A stretch of 64,000 nt of DNA from Hysterangium stoloniferum (GCA_015178975.1 WHVD01000039.1:310001-374000), one strand, 5' to 3'; counted from the stretch's first letter, positions 1 through 12,813 are shown. The notes: a model not told the origin generated them from the letters alone. Numbers and translations are program-made.

Positions 1-1657
1 AGACACCAGACACCAGACACCAGTTTACACCTGGACTATGGTTGTACCGCCAGAATGTGTACTGCAGCTATTTGCGTTATCTCTAGAACACGTAGAATTT
101 CTGTCAACTTGTGCATATCGGCGACTTATGCTTATGTTGAATAGCAAATCGGCGGCTTGCCTGGAGATCGCGCACATAACGCAAATAGCTGTAAAAGGAT
201 TTCCCGTCTCCTATATGTTTTATGAAGGTATTGTTTAGAAACATGGAACGGGCGTTCCGCTGGTCTACTCAGCTTCAAGTGTTCCACTCCCGGGCTTGCA
301 CGGTCACCTCAAAGAGGTATATAAGGTGTGGGTGTAAGTGATTATATTTCTCCAGATTTACCCGTAAAACTCAACCTTAATACTTCTTGATGGCGTGGAT
401 GCCTTCATGTCCCCGTTCGCGGGCTCGGAGACCTGGTCATAGCACGGCGACACATGGTTCTCTGTCAGTATTTGAGACTTGTATGTGGCAAATGTTGTAT
501 GCAGCAAATATTGTATGCGCAAATGTTGTAAGCAACGTCTCTTCCTGGTTCGCTCTCCTCAGAGTGGCCGGGAGTTTTTTTTTGGACGTTCTGGGAGGCT
601 AACCCTAACCCTAGCCCTTATGTAATACACGAAATCAATAACGATCTTTTCTCTGTTTTGTTGCTTGCAATTCCAAGTCAGGCAGACTACACCTTTCCCT
701 GACCCTTCGACACAGCTTCCCTGTTAATTACTGAAAAAAGAACCACAAAGGGGATACAAAAAACAATCACCTTCAAGGGCAACGTACACAACGCATTAAG
801 CCAACACTCCCGAAATTCTTCTTTCCCCCACAACCATTCCGTTATCGAGATTTCCCTTCTTCCACTCTCTAGGCGGCCGCGTCTCAACATGCTGATCTCC
901 CTAGCAGAACCAAATTTGAATCAGCCTGTGAACAACTATAATGGAGTATGATGCTTTCATATACGCGAATTTTTTGTCGGGAGTCTTTCAGAACAGCATC
1001 GGCAATGCAGGAAAGATTGATATAGGAGACAAACTTGAACCTACTTGCCGTTTGTCAGTCTTGGTCTGGAGCCAAAAGGCATCAGCCAATCTGCATGTCT
1101 CTCTAGTTTCCCCATCCCTCCCTGCTCATTTTCAAATCCTGGTTATTCATGTTCCGATTCCAGCCAAAGGTAAACTCCACATCCTCGGCCCACAACTTTG
1201 CATCATGGGTTTCCGGGAATCCATCCATACTGCGCTTTGCATCCAAATTGGACCCCATATCTTCGGCAGTTGCTCAATAGATACAATTCTACTGATACGA
1301 TTGGTTGTGATCAATACTTTATAGCAAGCAAAAAGAGCAAGACTAATAAAAAACAAAAACAAAAAAACAAAGAGTGAAGAACGAAAATACGAATGTATGT
1401 ACACCCCGCCCCGTCACTGATCTCAAGCAGTATGTATCCACTCCGAACATCACACGTCAAAAGCATTACACTGTCCGCAAAAGAAGGAAATAAAGAAAAG
1501 AGAGGATTATTAAGAAGGAAAAAAACCCCGAAAAGGTCGACTGTGATCATGACCACCTCAAGAGCGCTCTCTTTCTCCGTGTCTTTTAAAAAATAATCAT
1601 ACCTCCCGCCCCCCACACGCGTGCGATAACTTATCAGACACCTCTCACACAACGTAT
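1..1657. other. Intergenic, no gene recognised
   Basis: No convincing coding region is seen on either strand. The first 23 bases are a short tandem repeat of CAGACAC, and bases 601-619 read as two and a half CCCTAA-like units, too short to be called a telomere tract. The right end holds the 3' flank of the minus-strand SH3-domain gene, whose stop is at 1658-1660. Open frames here are short and lack splice support or recognisable domains. Confidence 0.5.
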
Positions 1658-3674
1658 TCACTCATCGCCGCCTTCCTCGCCCTCCTCGTCGCCTTCGCCT
1701 CCATCATCGAGCCGTACAAGTCTGAGATAGCTTTCCGGCACGAGGGCCCACGATGCGTCGGGTCTGGAGGCGTCTACGTGGCGAAGAAAGAGAATAGGTT
1801 AGCAACACGCGAAAAAAAAAAAAATAGAAAATACAAGACACTCACCAAACTGCCCCTCGTTCTCCCCGTCCCCGTCCGCTTCCCCATCCTCCCCCCTCTC
1901 TACAACCGCCCATCCAACCCCCCCGCCCCGGCCGACAACCCTAACAAGCTGTCCCTCCTTCAACCCCATCTCCGCCGTCCCCTCGGGCGTGAAATCATAC
2001 AGCGCCTTGTACACACCAGGGTGCAGCGGCGCATCAAAGTCATGCTCCTGCTCGCCCTCGAATTCCCCCCCCTCCTCGTCCCCCTCGTCGCCCTCTGCAC
2101 CCGCGGGGGCATTCTCAGGCTCAGACCCGTCAAGCGGCGAATCGCCACCCGCCTCATCCCCATCCGCCCCCGTCACAAAATTATGCTCCAGCTCCTGCCG
2201 CGAAGGCGTATACCCCCCGTCCCCGCCGCCGCCGCCGCCGCCTCCCTCCTTCCCAGCGGTGCCGTTCCGCCCGAGTCCGCCGCCGCTGCCGCGCCCGAAC
2301 CCCACACGCCCGCCCACCACCCGCCAAACGCGCCCGCCCCCCCCGCGCCAAACGGCGGCATGCCGCCCATGCCCGAGTCCCGCCGGCTGCTCGCGCCGCT
2401 CGTCGTGCTGCTGCTGCTGCTCAGCGAGCACCGGCTGCTCGCGTTCGAGGACGTCTTCGAGTGCGACAGCGACTGCGCGCGCGAGCCCGACGCGGAGGAC
2501 GACGCGGAGCCCGACGCCGGCCGGGACAGGGTGAACGGCAGCTTGCGCGACGCCGCTTTGGCTTTCGCTTTCGCCTTGGCCTTGGCGCGCGATGTGGATG
2601 TGGATGTGTGCGGGCCGAATTTTAGGGGGGGGGTGGAGCCTAGCCCGGGGGCGGACGCCGGACTCCGCGGGCCGTACTTCTTCAGCAGCTTTTTGACGAT
2701 CTTGGGCGTGTCGGGCCCTGTTCCGGTGTGCCGCGCGTCGGCGCTTGCATAGGCGAAGTCGCGGATGCGGATTTGGCCGGGGCGGTGGGAGGGCATGGGC
2801 GGCGTGAGAGTGGGCGTGGGCGTGGGATGTGGCAGGGGCGGTGCTTGGGACTGTGTCGGGGATGGTATTTGGGTGGGGAGCGACGTGGAGGCGCGTTTGG
2901 ATGTGGATCCGGAGGTGGTTGAGAGGCGGGATTGACGACGGGATTGTGACGGGCGACGGGAAGGGGCCGGAGAAGGGGATGCTGGCGCAGGGCGGGAGGA
3001 GGAGAGGGAGGTGTGTTTTGAGGAGGGGCTGAGGGGGGATGCGGTGGATATAGGACGTTGAGACTGTGGTGGCGAATGTGAATGTGAGGGCACAGGTGCT
3101 TGAGTAGGTGTGTCACGACCAGAGATGAGTGCAGACGATGGCTCTTCTGGTTCGGGGGATCGTATTGAATTCAGATCCAGGTCAGAATCAGGCTTAGAAG
3201 AAACGGCTGTTGGAGTTTCCAATTCTCCCCCCATCGTCGTGTCCACATCTGTTTTGACCGCAGCCGTGTTCAGAGCTCCCTTCATGGCCGTCCTGTCCGA
3301 ACATCCATTCATCGTCGTCGCCCTCGGTGTCTCCTCTTCCACACTGGCGATATGAGAAGCCACATTTGGGACGACAATGTCGGTGACATGGTTCTCGTCG
3401 TCAGCCTCTCCCACCTTGTTCCGCTTTTTGAATCTGCTCGTATGCGCAAACTCGTGTGCACCAGGCATCGGGGGGGGTACGAAGGAGCTAGAGGGACTCG
3501 GAAATGGTGAAGATGCAGCAGGGCTATCGACGGTGAGAGAAAGTGGCGGCGGGATTTCTGCAACAAGGAAATGCAAGTCAGAATTTATCGAATGCGATCT
3601 AAATGCGAATCGAACTCACCCTTGGCTGTGGGGGGCCGATCGGGTGATGGGGATATTGCGAGGGGCGTTGCCAT
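1658..3674 (-). CDS. SH3-domain protein with long Ser/Pro-rich N-terminus (Nbp2/Skb5-like SH3)
   Basis: Three exons are supported. Exon 1 (3620-3674) starts at the ATG at 3672-3674. A GT-AG intron (3558-3619) has donor GTGAGT and acceptor TTGTTGCAG. The long exon 2 runs from 3557 to 1846, then an intron (1774-1845, GTGAGT...CACGTAG) and exon 3 (1658-1773). The first 500 or so residues are low-complexity Ser/Pro/Thr with an Ala-Lys run and a short conserved-looking segment, IRIRDFAYASADARH. The C-terminus is an SH3 domain: ALYDF, then EGTAEMGLKEGQLVRVVGR, GGGVGWAVV, and after the last intron ALVPESYL. SH3 domains bind proline-rich peptides, so an adaptor role in signalling or the cell cortex is inferred. 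The reading frame changes between about 2210 and 2310. This is either a 59-nt intron with weak signals (2249-2307) or a one-base error or frameshift in the G/GCG tract. Base composition is far more GC-rich than the surroundings. Confidence 0.75.
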
Positions 3675-4280
3675 ATGATTTAAGATATTTGAAAGAAATC
3701 GTTTCGAAATCAAGCAATTCTCGACTCAGTGTAATCGTATTTGACAGAAAATCCCTTGCGACGAATGACCTTTCCTGACCCAGGGTACTGCAGTCCACCG
3801 ATACGTATACGTGTAAGGAATAAGAATAAGATTCCTTGCCAACAGTGCCTGTTACCCTTCGCTACCTGTCACACATAAATATGTCACGTTACTACCACTG
3901 CCTCAGCTCTTCTTAATTTACCACTGCCAATTCTTCATGTAATTATTATGCATATAGCAGTTGATAATATTATCCTCTATTCAACCAGGCTTTAACGTAC
4001 TGTAGAGTGAGGGTCGAACTGACTCTTCTGATTAGTAGTATGAGCTAACCTTAAGGTGGCGGGTGTATGTCACCATTCGAACGGCTACAGACGTACACGA
4101 TCCTTTTCATCCTCGTGGTCGGCCGACGTATAACCACTAAGTAGTGATATGTCGGCTCATGAATTTCACCAAACTGCTCTGTTCTCACTTCACCATCATG
4201 GAAAGTGATGTCCCCCAGTAGCAAAAGAATATGATTGCCCCACTTTGTTGCGTCTTTTCCACGATGCCCGTGCCTTTGTT
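3675..4280. other. Intergenic, 5' flank of the SH3 gene
   Basis: AT-rich sequence upstream of the minus-strand SH3-domain gene. No open frame with domain or splice support is seen. Confidence 0.4.
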
Positions 4281-4690
4281 AACACAAAGCCCTTAGTATG
4301 TGTATATAAATCTATTCCTACCCGTTTCAGAGTTAGTGAGATAATGCAGCGTTCGTCTTGACTCTTTGACACGACCCCCTCCTTTTGTGGAGCCAAACTG
4401 TAATTTTCTATAGCGTGTAAGATCACAACTTGCGGCTGTCACGGTATTGGCCTGGCGCTGGCATCCCAATTCTTTCGATAGCCCTGAGAATCTATGAGGA
4501 TCAGCATCATGGCGATACGTACACCTTCAGAAATATAATTCACATAGTTGTCGGATTTTGCGCGCCTCCTCCCTATGTGCCTGTGGATACCCCCCAAGAT
4601 TTCCTCAGCCAGGGTACTCGTATTCGTCCTAATTGTGGCCAAACTCCTCGGTTTTGTCCCTACTCTCCTTCGTCGGGCCGTCGCTAGAAG
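4281..4690 (+). pseudogene. Decayed copy of the promoter/5' part of the small ALPIP secreted-protein gene
   Basis: This stretch aligns by eye with 39781-40240. Shared blocks include a GTGTATA-AATCTATT-like segment, CATCCCAATTCTTTCG (4466-4481 against 39949-39964), the TTGTCGGA block, CCTCCTCCC, GTGGATAC and CCCTACTCTCCTTCG. The last block is signal-peptide coding sequence in the intact copy. The TATAAAA box of the intact copy is missing here, replaced by CTCAGCC, and no equivalent start codon or ALPIP repeat is present. I infer a dead duplicate. A third, shorter copy lies at 41601-41790. Confidence 0.5.
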
Positions 4691-5450
4691 GCAATCACCC
4701 CCCACCCCGATGTATGTTATTCATTGCCTGCGTGAGACCATCCACTCATGCTCAGCTCCGGTTGTCAAACATTTTGCGGACAGCTTTTGTCTGCCATTGC
4801 ACCCTCTCTAGGTCAACCGGGACCTCGAGCTATTCCCTGCGACGCTCCTCGAGTCCTGCCAAGACACAGTAGCCGACCTAGAGGTCGAAGCAATTGGGTT
4901 AGCCTGGAGGGTTATCCCCAGGTGAGTTACGTCATTTGTATAGTCGGAGGATTTTTAGACAAGTCATTAATCAGACCGAAAAATGGTTGCCGAAACAGGG
5001 GGCAGAATTATGTGCTGGAAGCTTGGTTTCTCTTATTCTAATATTGTATGAACACATCATACGTAGCACATTTCATTTCAATCGCCCTGCTTTTGAAAAG
5101 CACACTCTTTTGACAATTCTCTCTTTGTTACTACTCTTTTTCGATTCCCTTCCCCATGTACACGACTTGTCATAAAGCCATTGACACGACGTGAAAGTTG
5201 TTCTAGCAATATACAAGATTGTCTTGTTGCATGCAAATGCGGGCCTGATTTGGCCCCTGGGTTGTTGTACCGTTGTAGTGTAAGTAGTGAGTATTCATGC
5301 ATTGTATAACGTGGAGTTCCTCAAGATAGCATACCTTTGTCTGTTTCACTTCACTGCGCACACAGCAGGTTGTTAGCTCTATGATTTACCCTGGTGGGAC
5401 ATATCTGTGTGCCCAATCGACCTCTTGAACTCATACCACCACCCGCACAC
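4691..5450. other. No gene established; possible exon remnant
   Basis: Bases 4810-4920 stay open in a frame reading VNRDLELFPATLLESC...GLAWRVIP and end at a good donor (GTGAGT at 4922). About 20 bases on, another open stretch reads RQVINQTEKWLPKQG. This could be a remnant of a spliced gene, but no family is recognised and the 3' parts cannot be placed. The rest is unannotated. Confidence 0.25.
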
Positions 5451-5879
5451 ATGCTTTCTAACACAATTTCCCCCCCACTCAGCAATTCCTCCTCATCCCC
5501 TCCACAAACCATGCCCCCCCCAAAAAAAGGGCATGAACACCTCATCTGCCAAACCAAAAGTCACATGCCCTATGATATGACCCCTCTCCAAGCCTTGTCC
5601 AAACTAAAACAGATTATTACGAATACTAGAATGACCGAAGAGAAAAGTATTGACAGCTTCAAGATCATTCACATGTTATTGGCCTCCCTTTCAAACCAGT
5701 CTCGCCCCTCCCAGTCATCTATGGATGCCTCTGCCCCTCTCACCCTGTCTTCCATCCAAATATGCCTGCAGGACCAGTTCAAGATCTTCTCCGATGATTT
5801 GATAGTTAAACTAACCAGCTCCAAGCTCCAAGAGTCTATGTCTCCCCCTTCTATGCTTCCACAACAGCAAACCTGTTAA
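5451..5879 (+). CDS. Hypothetical protein, possibly transposon-derived
   Basis: A 142-codon frame runs from the ATG at 5451 to the stop at 5877-5879. The N-terminus is Pro/Ser-rich. The middle (TPLQALSKLKQIITNTRM) looks helical, and the tail is Gln/Pro-rich. No domain, signal peptide or membrane segment is recognised. It sits at the left edge of a transposon-rich region with no neighbour suggesting a pathway, so it may be a piece of a mobile element or a chance open frame. Confidence 0.25.
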   Translation: MLSNTISPPLSNSSSSPPQTMPPPKKGHEHLICQTKSHMPYDMTPLQALSKLKQIITNTRMTEEKSIDSFKIIHMLLASLSNQSRPSQSSMDASAPLTLSSIQICLQDQFKIFSDDLIVKLTSSKLQESMSPPSMLPQQQTC

Positions 5880-7319
5880 GTTTTCGTGGTGCTGTTCCTA
5901 GACGGTATAACTTTCCCTTTGTCTGAGGTGATGGTCCTCATTGTAAATAGATGAGGACTAAACAAATACAAATAGACCTTATGTAACCCACAATATGTGG
6001 TAACTCCCAACCTCAGTAACCTGAGCCCTAATGCTTCTAATCCCTCACTAACCCAAATCCCAGAAAAGTGTAATGGGAGCAGATGTGGTGGCGGACTTTG
6101 AATCAGGCAGATTGCCTAGTCTTAGATTGTAAGGAGTAAAAGAGAAGCACTGGAAGTTTTTGATCATTAGAGGGTTTCAGACTTAGTTGTCAGGGGATGT
6201 AGCTTACTATTGCTAGCATAAATATGTAGGTGAACCCCCCACTAGTTACATTAGTCTTTTTCGAATTGGAGCCTATTCCTACTCTACATGCTCCTCTTCG
6301 CAAGAGCTCACCCAAAGGATTACACTATCTTGCAAAGCCAAATATTACACTTTTTGAGTATTTTGTCTTCAACTTCTTATTCCTTTTTATATTCTAGTGG
6401 ACTGATCACCCACTAGATTTTAAACAATAAAAATGCATGCATGCAATAAAACTAAACAAACTTAGTTCGCCAATTTTAAGCCATTTTTTTGCCTCCATAT
6501 TCACGCCTCTCTCAGGATACTCCAGGCGCTCAGCTCCCCCGGGATAGCCCGTGCGTGTTCCCAATTAGGTATCACTTTCCCACACTTCATCGCACCTGGC
6601 CGAAATGTAAAAAAAGAATATATATATTGTAAAATATTTACGATATAATTACAAGAGACTGTCAGTGCAACTCGATGCTTGACGAAACAATGTTTTCAAT
6701 ATTATATGTAAAATACCAACTGGGGCACATCTTCAAGGTAAGTACAAATAGCACATATTCTAATTTTTTACTTTTATTGCTGACTATGGAACACTATTGT
6801 GAGTCGTATCGCCATTGTTCAACATTGTCAAGGTTAACAACACTGGAAAACAAGGGTCAATTCACTGGCCCAGCATTGAGTGCCACTGCATGAGTGGAAG
6901 GTGTGGCGACCACGCAAAGGAAGGAACGTGAGGTCAAATCTAAACACTTGGGCAGGTAACTGATGGAGTGGTGATTGCTCGAGCTGTGCATTATGTCACA
7001 ATGTGGAAGAAGAGAAGCGAGCAGGGGGATGATGTTGAGGCTGCACACTGTGGTACATGCGGACTCGGGCTCGGAAGATCCAACTATCAGTTTCAGAGTC
7101 AATGCAATTATTCGGTTACCACACATAAGGAGACACCAATTTGGACTCGTGTGGGTCAGAGCGAGACTGGTAGGACAGTTTCATGGGCAGATGTAAGATG
7201 GCGCTATAAGGTAAAATATTATGAACATACCGTACGATGGGCCCAATGAGCGAAGAAACCACAACCCTGGTAAGCAGACAACTAAGTCGCACTAGCCACA
7301 AAAACTCATATGGATTTAA
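5880..7319. other. No gene recognised
   Basis: AT-rich sequence with scattered stops in all frames, including an ATATATAT run near 6618-6628 and alternating GCATGC near 6434-6443. The right end precedes the Ty1/copia remnant and may hold its decayed reverse-transcriptase part, but no motif can be read. Confidence 0.3.
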
Positions 7320-8706
7320 GCCACTTATGGCATCGAAGTCTTCACGGACATAGATTGGAGCTCGCAAGAGTATCAATATTCAACAGCCAGTAATTTTTTC
7401 AACATGGATAGAGGTGCGATTTCCTGGAATTCGAAAAAGAAACTTTTTGTTGCACTATTATCAACAGAGGCGAAATATATAGGTGCGACTCACGTTACGA
7501 AGGAATTTTTTTGCACACGGGCCTTCAGAGCTGAAATCGCTTGCCCACTCATTCGTCCCATCTGTCAGGAACCAGACAACCCGCCGGCCTCCGGCCCCCC
7601 GGACCCTGTCCTACATGCTCCCGACCCTCTATATTGTATAGTAACAACCGGAGTTCCCACGGGAGCCTGCATGTCAACTTGTTTATGCCTGACACTCTGT
7701 ACGCACCCCACCTGTCTGCACCTAACCCTCTGTGTCTCATACACCAGTCCTCGGACTCCTCCGGACTCTGGACTCCACTCTATGTACACCCGACACTCTG
7801 TGTCTTATGTACCAGTCACCGGACTCCGACCGGACTCCTGGAACCCCTCTAACAGAGCATAGAACCCCACTCCTGTTATCTGTCTCTGCATCTCACACAC
7901 CAGTCATCGGAAAACCCACTGGAGTCCACCGGACCTCCTGCACATCAAACCTGTCTATACCCGACACTATCTTGTGCACCAAGTCACCGGACTCCGACTG
8001 GACTTCTGGAACCCCTCTAACTGAGCCCCGCTCCAGTTATGGTTAAATGACCTGTCATGATTCGTTCTCCGCTCCTGTTCCGTTCTGTCCCTAATTCCCA
8101 GTTTAGTATTTACTTGTTTCATTTTATGTTTAATAGTTCTGCCTCTCATTAATACCGGATTTGGTATTATTACATTTCACAGTCTATATAAGTCTGCTAT
8201 ATTCATGTACTTAGAATCCAGTTTCAATCTCGAACTAGTTTTCCCCCGAACAAGTTTGATCCTTGAACAGTCTCTCGTCCTCTTGTCTGTCTGCACACTC
8301 GATTCCCGGAACTCCCACAGGAACTCCGGAATCTATATCTTCCTGTATGCACTCTGTCAGCTCGAAATATGGATGCCCGAATGAGTGTACGAGGGCGCAG
8401 CCTATAACCTGAAGCCAAGTCCATCTCAGTCATTTACCCTTTCTCTGGTAACTATTCTGACACACCTATCATGTACTACTAATATCCCCGGAACTCTCCC
8501 CAGACCTATTACCTGGGGAGTCTGTGGGACTATTACCTGGAGAGTGTGTGTTCGGAATATAGTTACCGGAGAAACCTCTGCGGGACGACCCGTGGAGCAT
8601 TTTGTTCGGCAACTTAACACCATCACTGCCAATTGTGATTGCTGATCCATGATTCCGATTGTCAAGACTGGTGAATTTCACACTTCCTTGAATGGGGAAC
8701 CCCACG
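7320..8706 (+). pseudogene. Ty1/copia RNase H remnant split by a solo LTR
   Basis: The frame opening at 7320 reads VFTDIDWSSQEYQYSTAS, then RGAISWNSKKK and STEAKYIGATHVTKE. This is the RNase H end of Ty1/copia polyproteins (normally D-A-D-W-A, G-A-I-S-W-x-S-K-K-Q, S-S-T-E-A-E-Y). The frame breaks at the solo LTR at 7563 and resumes after 8619 as ITANCDC, a stop, then SMIPIVKTGEFH. That corresponds to the usual CDNQSA-I-x-L-x-K-x-x-x-FH(A) segment. The CCATC repeat on both sides of the LTR shows the two halves were once joined. Decay and stops make it non-functional. Confidence 0.7.
7563..8619 (+). mobile_element. Solo LTR (1057 bp, TSD CCATC)
   Basis: It begins TGTCAGGAAC and ends CAACTTAACA, and is flanked on both sides by CCATC (7558-7562 and 8620-8624). 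A TATATAA box lies near 8186. The core shared with other LTRs in the window lies at about 8391-8418. It is related to the LTR-like units at 16980-18584 and 27516-28725. The short open frames inside are chance reading of direct sub-repeats. Confidence 0.8.
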
Positions 8707-10600
8707 CAGAGAAAACGAGATGGCAAAGTAAATGAATAGCTTTTACTCAATGGCGGGATGGCAAAACAGAACTGTCCATAGCCATGCAACTTGAACATCT
8801 CGTGGACACGTAGGTAAAAATGTGCTCAGAGGTGAGGGTAAGATGTCGGTGCAGAGTGACACACAAAGTATTCGCTAAGCTCTCCAGTGTGCTGCATCAA
8901 ATGCATACATTTGGCCTGTGTCTATTTCTTCTATCATCGTGATGAATTTTTCGGGATATCCACTTGTAGACGGCTTTGACTGGAATGATGTGAGCGTGAA
9001 ATGACTTACACTTATAAATTAATGTTTGTGCTCACAGTTGTTATCAGTGTTTCCAGCTTCGACTGCAGGATTGACATTATCATTTATCTGCATACGTGGA
9101 CCCAAAGGAGTTTCGTCCAACATTGCACTGCTTTGAGAGGCCTAAGCACAAGGCCTAAATTAGTAGATTGATGAAGGGTACAAAGATGTGCACCTACTGG
9201 TTTCGCAAAAGAGACACATAATCTTAGCATCCTGTTCTCCATGCCGTTATCTGTCCATAAGCCTAGAAGGCAACTGCAAAACAGTGAGCTAAAACAAAGC
9301 TCCTAGTCGAAGTTGCTTACATAATCAAGCATACTTCCCATTCATAGGCTCGAGTGCAGTTTACTCGATCACCTTTTTGCACTGAAGGGAATAATAAATT
9401 TTTGGTTATAATGGTATATAATTAATAATAGGACATTATGGAGTTGGCAAGTGTGCTGGTTTCATAACAAACCATATGATAGCCATGTTCACCCATAATA
9501 TAATTGCAAGACCGTCATCCAGCAGCCCTGAATGCAATAAAACCCACTGAAAAAGTTCTGTTGTATGTGAAGAGAATGAATAACAGTAAATATAAGCTAC
9601 ACAGAATTTTCTAGGTTGGATTTAAACATAAGTCGCAATTAAGTGACCTACAAGGCCTAATTAAGTTAACCGAGCTTAATTTTAAGGCAAATTTTAAGGA
9701 ATTTTAAGGAATCTTAAGGGCTCGCATCAACAAACCAGGGGATTTTATAGTACAAAGATGGCTGCTAGACCTTTTCTTTACTATTAAAAAGCCAACTACC
9801 CATTTTATATAATATTTGAAGTGCAATACAGGCCCAACATACCAAATAAGTTTCATCGAATGGTCTATTGCCTTCAGTGCGTGTCGAAGAATATAAGCTG
9901 CCCCACTTCTTACGACTATATGTATGATAAATGCTATATGAAAGATGAATTAAATTCAAAATTATTTCCAGTGAAACTGGTGATGTAGTCAACTATGAGT
10001 CTCATCCATTGTAAGATTTGAATAAATTTAAGAACCGTCTAAGAACAGTGGCCTGTGTATGAATTTAATTCTACAAGAGAAATGGCTGCTGAGGATTAAT
10101 TTTTTACATTTCTAGGCTTTGCATTCAACTTGGAATGAGATTGGGAAACTGTTGCAAAGTAGTTTAGGCAGATGTACATCTATCTATCTGATCACTATTT
10201 TTTACTTTCTATGCATTAAAAAATTACAGTGCCAATTTTGTCAAAATGATCTAAAAGAAATTCAAGAGAATTATTGTGCCATCTTTAAAAATCTGTTCAT
10301 TCATTCAATTTTTTTTTGTTCGGTGAAAAATGAGCATGACCCAATGGTGTTTAGGACATGACGAAGGGGTTAGAGTGGATGTTTGAGTGCATTCACGGCA
10401 GCATCTGAGGAATGATCCTACACTATCCTGCACTATCCCAATTTTAAGCGATTAGCGAATTTTAACACCAAAAGGCTTAAAATATCAGAGTTAAGGGACA
10501 TATTCTTGCCAAGATGTCTGAAATCAATCAACCTGTCAATTGCTGAGGCACTGTCTGAAGTGCAATCCCTGTGTGGAGCAAGAGAGTCATTTGACAATGG
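8707..10600. other. Decayed transposon sequence, possible second copia trace
   Basis: Stops occur in all frames. Around 9515-9610 one frame reads RHPAALNAIKPTEKVLLYVKR and then NSKYKLH. This resembles the HW-x-A-x-K-R-V-L-R-Y-L-K-G-T region just before copia RNase H, so a copia remnant is possible. Elsewhere there are short repeats of AATTTTAAGG (about 9676-9720). Nothing else is recognised. Confidence 0.3.
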
Positions 10601-12766
10601 GTGGCTAGTGATGATGTGGTTAGTCCAGTTACTAGCCTGGTGAGTATGACCTCTTCACCTTTGAATGCCATGGGCCCCGAACCGATCTACCCTGCACATG
10701 CAGAGAGAGAGGGGAGGATGAACTGTGATGCTGAGATAAAAGAGGTATTGCAAATTGCCTCAGATTCCTGGATGGCCACTTCCAGTGGAAATGACCATGC
10801 TCCTATTAGTGAAGCCTTGAATGAATCCTTTGAGAGTGGAGAAGACAATACAACATTCCCCTTCCAAGTGAATACCTCAGTATGCAGGTTGTTCTTCACA
10901 ACTGGACTTACCAGTATGGCTTGTTGTACCCTGAAGAGCTTTCGGCACCTCAAAAGACCTTCCAAAGGAGGTTCCAAAAGGGGAAACCACTCATTTGTCC
11001 AGAAGCACTCTTCTTTCCAGAGTGGTTTGAAGGGGAGAGCAGCGACAATGAAAGGGGGGAGGGAACTTCCCAGGGAATGGCAGTTGAGTGCCTCCAAGGT
11101 TCTAATTTTAGATGGGCTGATTGCTTGAGTCTGATGATGATCAGCTGGGGCCACTTCCCAAAACATGGATGTTACCCAACACAGTGAGAACTATGGGGAT
11201 TCGAGGGTTGGAAAGCAAAGTAGCAATGCCCAGGACCTCCCTAAATTAAGTGCAATTGTCATTGAGGTAGATGATAACAAAAACCAGCTTCCCCTGTATT
11301 AGAGCCTGGAGATGCAGATGAATCTAACCAAAATTTGTCAACCTGGTCCACCAAAGGGAAGTATCAGATGGAGGGCAAACATCCCTTAAAGATGCAGAGT
11401 AAAACTCATGCTGGGAGTGCACAACAGAACACTCAGCTGCTAAGAGAACAGAAGTACAAGAAAGTCACTAGCTGTTATGTGCAGGAGTCCTCACAAGTGC
11501 CCAAGGGTGGGTACTTTGCTATAGGAGGGCAAGGGAAATTCGGACCACCTTCTAATTCAAGCAGTTCATCTTCAAGCAGGTCATCTTCTAGTAATGGAGA
11601 TAATGATTTGTCAGATAGCTCATCTACTGAATCTGACTCATCAGCCAGCAAAAGAAGCACTGACTCACCTGATTCCGGGTCAGGATCAGAGGGTGCTCTC
11701 CTAAGTCACTCTGAAACAGGAAGGAAGAGGCATAGAAAGAAAAACTCACCTAGCTTTCAACAAATCAAACATGAAAATGCAAACAGTCTAAGGCAGATGT
11801 GAAATGAACCAAAAAATTGCTTGCTGGAGTCAAGACTAAGCAAGCTGTGATATACACAGGCACTGCTGAAATTGATGTCCTTGATTTATATATGCCTATG
11901 ATCTCTGGGCAGAGATCAATGGGTTAGATCACAAATGGGCAGTGAAATTGATTATTTACTTCCTTGATGGAAAAGCCAGTTCTTTTTATATGAACCACAT
12001 AGCCTTGAGCAAAGAGAAGTGGACATTAAAGGCTGTGTATGATGGCCTTTTTGATTATTGCTTTCCTGCCAATTACAAGTTGCAACTGTGAAAACAACTT
12101 ATTTCTTCCAGGCAGGGTGAAAAGTGTTTTCATGATTTTGCATGGGATGTTGAAAATAACACACAGAGGTTTCCTGATATCCATGAGTGACAACTGAAGC
12201 AAATCATGTGGGATGGGGCATATGACTATATTAAGGAAAAAGGGTTAGATAATGGACTTAATCCTGACAATACATCATGGAAGAAACTTATCAAAACTGC
12301 TATCCAGTTTGAGGCTGCTTAAGAATTTCAGATGGCAGAAAAGGGGTGAAGGGAACAAGCAACATCCAGATTGCCTCAAATATGGCCCTGAAAGAGAGAC
12401 CTGGTCAGTCAGATAGGGGAAGACTGATACCAAAGGAGCGAGAACTCACCAGCCCAATTCATCTGGATTGGGGACCACCAATCTTGAACCGCATCCCAAA
12501 TTAAGTTGGAGTGAGATGAATCAACTCTGAGCAGAGGGGCGATGCTCCTCCTGCAAGAAGGAGGGTCACAAATCCTGAAACTGTCCTCAAGGGAAATTCA
12601 TGTTAGCCTCAAAATGGGGAGTAATCGTGTCTGCTGGATCTGTCTGAGTGAAATGACTTACAAATTTGGAAAGAAAGAAAGAGCAGGCAGAGATACAACT
12701 ACACATGGCCTGTCATGCACATCCAATCTTGGTTGGGAAAGCATATTGTAAAATACTACTAAAAAG
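10601..12766 (+). pseudogene. Decayed retrotransposon gag region with broken zinc knuckle
   Basis: Several overlapping frames carry one broken protein. Bases 10882-11187 read VVLHNWTYQYGLLYPEEL and onwards. Bases 11335-11802 encode a Ser/Asp-rich, charged stretch. From about 11885 the sequence reads AYDLWAEINGLDHKWAVKL, then FLDGKASSFYMNHIAL, EKWTLKAVYDGLFDYCFP and FPDIHE. This is the gag domain of a class of agaricomycete LTR retrotransposons (recalled, not searched). Near 12535-12590 a CCHC zinc knuckle is readable as CSSCKKEGHKS, stop, NC. The stop at 12576-12578 is TGA where Arg (CGA or AGA) would fit. Many in-frame TGA/TAA codons show it is dead. Confidence 0.6.
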
Positions 12767-12813
12767 GATAACTAAAAACTTTAAAAAAGTTATAGATAGT
12801 TCTAGTTAAGTTT

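Noticed and set aside
601-619. CCCTAA-like telomere repeats
   Set aside because: Only about two and a half units, not at a window end that looks terminal, with unique sequence on both sides.
1799-3032. Overlapping plus-strand frames of 60-320 codons opposite the SH3 gene
   Set aside because: They mirror GC-rich Ser/Pro/Ala codons of the minus-strand gene; the SH3 motif and splice sites fix the real strand.
7404-7862. 152-codon protein at the copia remnant
   Set aside because: Only the first third is RNase H; the remainder is translation of an LTR with a proven target duplication.
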